Shown here piece after piece: positions 59,286-64,000 of a stretch of 64,000 bases of DNA. Both the position numbers and the translations under genes were made by a program. The notes beneath the pieces were generated by a model. The model saw only the letters and a list, made by a program, of their open reading frames with translations, did not search any database and had not been told where the DNA came from. The stretch's first letter is position 1, and the number at the start of each line of letters is the position of its first letter. Origin of the DNA: Halobacterium sp. KA-4 (lineage in GTDB: Archaea; Halobacteriota; Halobacteria; Halobacteriales; Halobacteriaceae); contig NZ_JAJJZG010000002.1 of NCBI RefSeq assembly GCF_021028995.1, positions 62,001 through 126,000 of the forward strand, in the 5' to 3' direction.

Positions 59286-60330
59286 CGACTACCCTGACTA
59301 CACGCACCGAGACATCGACAATGCCGCCGCGCGCGAATTCCGCGAGCTGCTCGCGGACGACGACCCCTACGTGTTCGCGCCCGGCCTCTACCACGCCCTC
59401 GACGCGCGGCTCGCCGAACGCGCCGGCCACGACGCCGTCTACATGAGCGGCTACTCGACGGTCCTCGGGCAGTTCGGCTTCCCGGACCTCGAGATGGTGT
59501 CGATTACCGAGATGGTCGAGAATGCCAAGCGCATCGTCGACGCCACCAGCCTCCCGGTCGTCGCCGACGCCGACACGGGCTACGGCGGCGTCCACAACGT
59601 CCGGCGCGCCGTCCGCGAGTACGAGAAGGCCGGCGTCGCCGCGATTCACATCGAGGACCAGACGACGCCCAAGCGCTGTGGCCACATCGCCGGGAAGGAA
59701 ATCGTCTCCCGGGAGAAGGCCCAGGCGCGCTTCGAGGCCGCCGTCGACGCCAAGCAGTCCGAGGACACCGTCATCATCGCGCGCACCGACGCGTACGGCT
59801 CCGCGAACGGTGACTGGGAGGAACACCTCGAACGCGGCCGCATCTACGCCGACGCCGGCGTCGACCTCGTCTGGCCGGAGATGCCCGACCCGTCCCGCGA
59901 GGACGCCGTCGAGTACGCCGAGACCATCCACGAGACCCACCCGGACCTCGACCTCGCGTTCAACTACTCGTCGTCGTTCGCGTGGAGCGAGGAAGACGAC
60001 CCGCTGACGTTCGAGGAGCTCGGCGACCTCGGCTACGAGTACATCTTCATCACCCTCTACGGCCTCCACTCGGGCGCCCACGCCGTCTACGAGGACATGG
60101 AGAACATCGCGAACAACGCCGAGCAGGCGCAGTTCGACCTCGAAGACCGCTACCTCGGCCACGAGACCGAGAGCCACCACGACCTCTCGCTGGTCAGTCG
60201 CTACCAGGACATCGAGACCCAGTTCGACCCCGAGGCCCGTCGCCGCATCGAGGAGTCCGAGGGGTACAGCGAGGACGAGAGCGACCCGATTACGGCCGAC
60301 GACGAGGCCGCGGCGACGCAGGATGACTGA
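59278..60330 (+). CDS. aceA: Isocitrate lyase
   Basis: A 350-residue glyoxylate-cycle enzyme that cleaves isocitrate to succinate and glyoxylate. The catalytic Cys loop is [13 protein letters not shown] (KRCGH). [20 protein letters not shown] and the acidic/His-rich active-site segments HIEDQTT and ARTDAYGS also match. The length is that of the compact archaeal form. It overlaps the upstream 43-residue gene and its own stop overlaps the aceB start by 8 bp, so the three genes are one operon for growth on acetate or fatty acids. Confidence 0.95.
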   Translation: MSDDYPDYTHRDIDNAAAREFRELLADDDPYVFAPGLYHALDARLAERAGHDAVYMSGYSTVLGQFGFPDLEMVSITEMVENAKRIVDATSLPVVADADTGYGGVHNVRRAVREYEKAGVAAIHIEDQTTPKRCGHIAGKEIVSREKAQARFEAAVDAKQSEDTVIIARTDAYGSANGDWEEHLERGRIYADAGVDLVWPEMPDPSREDAVEYAETIHETHPDLDLAFNYSSSFAWSEEDDPLTFEELGDLGYEYIFITLYGLHSGAHAVYEDMENIANNAEQAQFDLEDRYLGHETESHHDLSLVSRYQDIETQFDPEARRRIEESEGYSEDESDPITADDEAAATQDD

Positions 60331-61633
60331 CCCGACCGCGCGCCACTACGATCGCGAGTTCGTGCGGACGTTCTTCACATCCCCGGCTGCCGTCGAGGGC
60401 GAGGACGACTCCGCCAAAATGATCCAGAGCGCGGCACAGCTGCGCGGCATCGAGGCACCGGACGTCTGGGTGCCGGACAACGAGGACGCCACCGCGCCCT
60501 CCATGCGCGCCGAAGGCGCACAAAACATCGTGGACGTGGTGAGCGACCACGGGAGCGAGTTCCCGGGGGAAATCCACCCGCGGGTAGTCTGGCACCACGA
60601 AAGTCCGTCCACCCGCTACCGCGGCTTCCAGCAGATGCTCACCATCGCCAACCCCGACGCCGGCGCCGTCGACCACATCGACGGCTTCGTCATCCCGGAA
60701 GTCGGCGACATCGACGACTGGAAGAAAGCCGACGAAGCCATCACCGTCGTCGAAGCAGAGCACGGCCTCGACGAAGGCAGCCTCTCAATGTCCGTCATCG
60801 TCGAGAGCGGCGAAGCCGAACTCGCCATGGCCGACCTCCGCGAGGAAATGGGCAACCCCTCGAACAACCTCGAACGCATGTTCCTGCTCGTCGACGGCGA
60901 AGTCGACTACACCAAAGACATGCGCGCGATGACCCCGACTGGGGAACTCCCGCCATGGCCCGAACTCCGCCACAACACCTCCCGCGGCGCCAGCGCCGCC
61001 GGCCTCGTCGCCGTCGACGGTCCTTACGACGACATCCGCGACGTCGAGGGCTACCGCCAGCGCATGCAGGACAACCGCGCGAAGGGGATGACCGGCATCT
61101 GGTCGCTCACACCCGAGCAGGTCGAAGTTGCGAATACTGCGCCACTCCCGCCCGAAACCGGGAGCTGGCTGCTCGACGTCGACGGCCGCGAGGTCGAACT
61201 CGACGCCGAGGACGGCCGCCAGGTCTACGACGGCGACCACCTCTCCCTGGAGCAAACAGAGGGCGGCTACGTGCTCGGTGTCGGCGGCGACGAGCGCGAA
61301 CTCTCCGAGGAGGAACTCCGTGAGGAACTGCTCGACCGCACCTCATACGTCCCCAGTATGGGTGACATCGTGGACTCCATGGAGGAGTTCGAAGCCGCCA
61401 AGGAAGCCGGCAAGGGCGCCATCGCGATGACCCAGGCCGCAACCCTCGACCTCGACGGCGTCACCGTCGAACTCAGCAAGGACCGCATGTGGGACGAAGC
61501 CACTTACCAAGCGGCCCAGACGCCGATTACCCTCTTCCAGGACGTCTACCACCACCGCCCCGACCAGCACGACGACCTCCAAGCCAGGTACGGCAAAGAC
61601 GTCGTCGAACGCGCAACCAACGTCGGGAACTAA
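60323..61633 (+). CDS. aceB: Malate synthase, haloarchaeal type
   Basis: A 436-residue enzyme that condenses glyoxylate and acetyl-CoA to malate. It is the short haloarchaeal isoform (MSH), similar to CitE-like aldolases rather than the A or G forms: [40 protein letters not shown] and a C-terminal [20 protein letters not shown] are visible. It overlaps aceA by 8 bp and thus completes the glyoxylate bypass. A hairpin and T-tract follow downstream at 61811-61847. Confidence 0.94.
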   Translation: MTDPTARHYDREFVRTFFTSPAAVEGEDDSAKMIQSAAQLRGIEAPDVWVPDNEDATAPSMRAEGAQNIVDVVSDHGSEFPGEIHPRVVWHHESPSTRYRGFQQMLTIANPDAGAVDHIDGFVIPEVGDIDDWKKADEAITVVEAEHGLDEGSLSMSVIVESGEAELAMADLREEMGNPSNNLERMFLLVDGEVDYTKDMRAMTPTGELPPWPELRHNTSRGASAAGLVAVDGPYDDIRDVEGYRQRMQDNRAKGMTGIWSLTPEQVEVANTAPLPPETGSWLLDVDGREVELDAEDGRQVYDGDHLSLEQTEGGYVLGVGGDERELSEEELREELLDRTSYVPSMGDIVDSMEEFEAAKEAGKGAIAMTQAATLDLDGVTVELSKDRMWDEATYQAAQTPITLFQDVYHHRPDQHDDLQARYGKDVVERATNVGN

Positions 61634-61810
61634 CGACGCGCGGCCGCACGCGGACGTGCTCAGCCCGCCCGCGGCCGTTCCGTCGGCATCCAGAATCTCG
61701 TAGCTCGGGAGGTTCTCGCCTCCCACTTCTCACGACCCACAGTGCTGCACAACTCGGGAAACTACGTCTCCCGCTGCTCGCGCCTCGCTACGCTCAGCGC
61801 TCGCTTGACC

Positions 61811-61847
61811 CGAGAGACTTCGTCTCTCGCAACCGTCGGCCTTTTTT
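61811..61847 (+). terminator. Hairpin plus T-tract between aceB and trm1
   Basis: CGAGAGAC/GTCTCTCG with loop TTC (61811-61829) is a perfect 8-bp hairpin, followed by a T6 run at 61842-61847. It lies in a 236-bp gene-free gap. The T-run ends 23 nt before the trm1 ATG and may also work as its promoter element. Confidence 0.5.
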
Positions 61848-61869
61848 CCGCGTCGCACCGAGAAGCGGT

Positions 61870-62988
61870 ATGCTCGTCGAGGAAGGCGGCGTGACCGTCG
61901 AAGTACCCGGGGAGGCTGGCGGCGGCGAGGGCGCCGGCGACGGCGTGTTCTTCAACCCCACGCAGGAACTCAACCGGGACCTGACGGTCGCGGCGCTGTC
62001 GGCGTACCGCGAGCGCGAGCCGCGCGCGGAGACGTACCTCGACGCGATGGCCGCCAGCGGTATCCGGGGCGTCCGCGCGGCCGCAAACGACTGGACGACG
62101 ACGCTCGCGGACCTCGACCCTGATTCGGTCGAACTCGCGCGGGCGAACCTCGCGCGCAACGACCTCGACGGCGAGGTCGTCCAGCGCAACGTCAACAGCC
62201 TCCTCCACGAGGACGGCCAGTTCTTCGACGTGGTGGACCTCGACCCGTTCGGGACGCCGATTCCGTTCGCGGACGCGGCGTTCGCGAACGCCCGCAACCT
62301 CGTCTGCGTCACGGCCACCGACACCGCGCCGCTGTGTGGCGCGCACTTCGAGTCCGGCGTCCGGAAGTACTCCGCCGTCCCCCGGAACACCGAGTACCAC
62401 GCCGAGATGGGGCTGCGCGTGCTGCTGTCCGCGCTCGCCCGGACCGCCGCGCGCTACGACGTCGGCGTCACGCCCATCCTCAGCCACGTCAGCGACCACT
62501 ACGTCCGCACGTATCTGGACCTCTCGCACACCGCGACCGAGGCCAACGAAGCCATCGACGAACTCGGCTACGTCTACCACTGCCAGGAGTGTCTCCACCG
62601 CGAGCACGAGTACGGCCTGATTGCGGACCCACCGGAGACGTGCGCGCACTGCGGCGGCCGACAAGTGCTGCCCGCGGGCCCGCTGTGGCTCGGGGCCGCC
62701 CACGACCGGCAGTTCGTCGCCGAGGTCCGCGAGCACGTCACTGATTACATGGGCACCGCCAAACGCGCGCGCAAACTACTCGATACTGTCGCGGGCGAAC
62801 TCCACGAACCCACGCACTTCGACCAGCACCGCCTCTACAAGCAGTGGGGAGAGCCCGCCGTGGGCATGGACGAGTTCCTCGACGAACTCCACGAGGCGGG
62901 GCTGGCGGCCTCGCGCACGCAGTACGGCGGCACGACGTTCAAGACCGACGGCACGCTCGCCGACGTCGAGGCCGCGGTCCGCGAGTAG
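61870..62988 (+). CDS. trm1: tRNA (guanine26-N2)-dimethyltransferase Trm1
   Basis: A 372-residue SAM-dependent enzyme that makes m2,2G26 in tRNA. N-terminal substrate-recognition segment [23 protein letters not shown]-binding [15 protein letters not shown], catalytic [15 protein letters not shown], and a zinc-binding [12 protein letters not shown] with CAHCGG in the C-terminal domain. The ATG at 61870 fits the family start ([13 protein letters not shown]); the open frame continues upstream without homology. Confidence 0.94.
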   Translation: MLVEEGGVTVEVPGEAGGGEGAGDGVFFNPTQELNRDLTVAALSAYREREPRAETYLDAMAASGIRGVRAAANDWTTTLADLDPDSVELARANLARNDLDGEVVQRNVNSLLHEDGQFFDVVDLDPFGTPIPFADAAFANARNLVCVTATDTAPLCGAHFESGVRKYSAVPRNTEYHAEMGLRVLLSALARTAARYDVGVTPILSHVSDHYVRTYLDLSHTATEANEAIDELGYVYHCQECLHREHEYGLIADPPETCAHCGGRQVLPAGPLWLGAAHDRQFVAEVREHVTDYMGTAKRARKLLDTVAGELHEPTHFDQHRLYKQWGEPAVGMDEFLDELHEAGLAASRTQYGGTTFKTDGTLADVEAAVRE

Positions 62989-63006
62989 GCGTCGCGCAGT
63001 AGCCCG

Positions 63007-63014
63007 ATTTATGA
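63007..63014 (+). promoter_or_regulatory. TATA-like element for the BrkB-family gene
   Basis: ATTTATGA is centred about 27 nt before the GTG at 63038. It includes the ATG at 63011, which would be upstream of the predicted transcription start; this favours GTG 63038 as the true start. Confidence 0.45.
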
Positions 63015-63037
63015 CCCACCACGTCGAAGTCCGTGAC

Positions 63038-64000
63038 GTGACACGAATCGGGTCCGCCGTCGGGGTCGCGCGCCGCGTGGTCGGGACGGCCCAGGACGAG
63101 CAAGTGACGTTCCTCTCCGCGGCTGTCGCCTACTACGCGTTCGTCTCCCTGATTCCGCTGCTAGTGTTGTCAGTCGCAGTCGGGACCGTGCTCGGCGGCG
63201 TCGAACTCGTCGACGCCATCGTCGGCGCGCTCGGGCCGTTCCTCACCGAGTCCGGCGAGACAGCGCTCCGGGACGCGATGACGGACGGCCGCGGGCGGAC
63301 GAGCGCGACCGTCGTCAGTCTCCTCCTGTTGACGTGGTCCGCGCTCAAACTGTTCCGCGGCCTCGACGTCGCGTTCTCGCAGGTGTACGGCGTCCAGGAG
63401 CCCGAGTCGCTGCTCGAACAGGTCGTCGACGGACTCGTCGTCCTGCTGACGCTGCCGCTGGCGGTCGGCGCGGCAATCGTCGTGACGGTGCTCGTGCCCT
63501 ACCTCGACGTCCTGCCGTACCTCGACCTCGCCAGCGCGCTGACGCTGCCGGTCGCGCTCACGCTGGTGTTTCTGCCGTCGTACTACGTCTTCCCGGACGT
63601 CGAGATGTCCGTCCGGGAAGCGGTGCCGGGCGCAGCGTTCGCCGCGGTCGGGTGGACGCTCCTCGCGCAGGGGTTCCGCGTGTACGCCGCGTACGTCGGC
63701 GGCGGCGAACTGTACGGGATTCTGGGCGGCGCGCTCCTCCTCGTGACGTGGCTGTACTTCGGCGGCATCGTTATCACCCTCGGTGCGGTACTCAACGCCG
63801 TGCTGTCGGGACGACCTGACGACGACGAGAAGCCGGAGCCCGAGCCACCGAACGAGGCGCCGGACGTCGCCGAACTCGGCGCGGAAGTCGAAGCGCTGCG
63901 CGCCGAGTTGGACGCCAAGACCGTGCGCAAGTCCGAGCTGGAGGCGGACCTCAAGCAGTACGTCCGCCAGCGCCTGCGCCGCGGGAAAGCCCGCGGCTGG
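63038..64000 (+). CDS. YihY/BrkB-family membrane protein, 3' end outside the window
   Basis: At least 321 residues, with no stop before the window end. It begins (GTG) VTRIGSAVGVARRVVGTAQD and has about six helices; VTFLSAAVAYYAFVSLIPLL and GVQEPESLLEQVVDGLVVLL, GGGELYGILGGALLLVTWLY match the YihY/virulence factor BrkB family, of unclear function (once wrongly named RNase BN). The C-terminal visible part is a charged coiled-coil-like helix (EALRAELDAKTVRKSELEAD). An ATG at 63011 would add nine residues but sits on the TATA element. Confidence 0.85.
   Translation, partial: MTRIGSAVGVARRVVGTAQDEQVTFLSAAVAYYAFVSLIPLLVLSVAVGTVLGGVELVDAIVGALGPFLTESGETALRDAMTDGRGRTSATVVSLLLLTWSALKLFRGLDVAFSQVYGVQEPESLLEQVVDGLVVLLTLPLAVGAAIVVTVLVPYLDVLPYLDLASALTLPVALTLVFLPSYYVFPDVEMSVREAVPGAAFAAVGWTLLAQGFRVYAAYVGGGELYGILGGALLLVTWLYFGGIVITLGAVLNAVLSGRPDDDEKPEPEPPNEAPDVAELGAEVEALRAELDAKTVRKSELEADLKQYVRQRLRRGKARGW

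Overview
This window is about 64 kb of high-GC (roughly two-thirds G+C), densely packed chromosomal DNA from a halophilic archaeon (class Halobacteria). The evidence is the very acidic proteins; archaeal-type ribosomal proteins (S19e, S24e, S27ae, L40e), Spt4/Rpo7 and aIF2-gamma; class I lysyl-tRNA synthetase; the Kae1-Bud32 fusion; haloarchaea-only DUF families; Tat-exported lipoproteins; and leaderless promoters with a TATA-like element about 27 nt before the start codon. Species cannot be fixed from the window. No rRNA, CRISPR array, replication origin or integrase was seen. Domain-family numbers (DUFxxxx) are recalled from sequence resemblance, not from a search.

Layout. 0.1-5.5 kb: an EamA-type transporter fragment, PP-loop ATPase, PDCD5 and S19e, thiL, a membrane metalloprotease and a MobB-MoaE fusion. 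5.6-9.8 kb: pyrH-lysS and a second site-2-type protease with PDZ repeats. 9.8-15.9 kb: PadR regulator, the PitA heme protein, aldo/keto reductase, hexapeptide acyltransferase, then a translationally coupled zinc-ribbon/Nmad3-like pair and a glutaredoxin. 15.9-17.3 kb: a decayed IS1341-type (IS200/IS605) element with a frameshifted tnpB. 17.5-26.3 kb: tRNA-Gly(CCC), nadE, tRNA-Thr(GGT), phosphate permease, DHDPS-like aldolase, DUF6517 lipoprotein cluster and ITPase. 26.3-31.3 kb: a one-strand information-processing block (aIF2g, PIN, Rpo7, Spt4, dephospho-CoA kinase, S24e, S27ae, Kae1-Bud32). 31.5-46.4 kb: a possible Cas4-like DUF5787 protein, AAA ATPase with a PhnP-like hydrolase, Agl23-like membrane protein, thiolase, glycosyltransferase with GtrA, cation/proton antiporter, acyl-CoA ligase and a second phosphate permease. 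46.5-54.6 kb: serS, an F420-type oxidoreductase, Tsr3, L40e, metallo-hydrolase, DUF99 and family 4 uracil-DNA glycosylase. 54.6-58.3 kb: a phosphonate-type ABC importer (phnDCE) and hisH. 58.6-64 kb: a SWIM zinc-finger protein divergent from the glyoxylate-shunt operon (aceA-aceB, with a small leading gene), trm1, and a BrkB-family membrane protein cut by the window end.

Working together: three phosphorus-uptake loci (two PiT permeases and a phosphonate-type importer) lie in one window. The glyoxylate operon and acyl-CoA genes point to growth on acetate or fatty acids. Many adjacent genes overlap by 1-8 bp (ATGA, GTGA, TGATG), which indicates translational coupling. The most unusual items are a membrane protein whose tail has a hydrophobic residue at exactly every fourth position, recurrent intergenic perfect hairpins (two copies share the same 11-nt loop), the Cas4-like cysteine layout of a DUF5787 protein, and nested small ORFs in the aceA leader.
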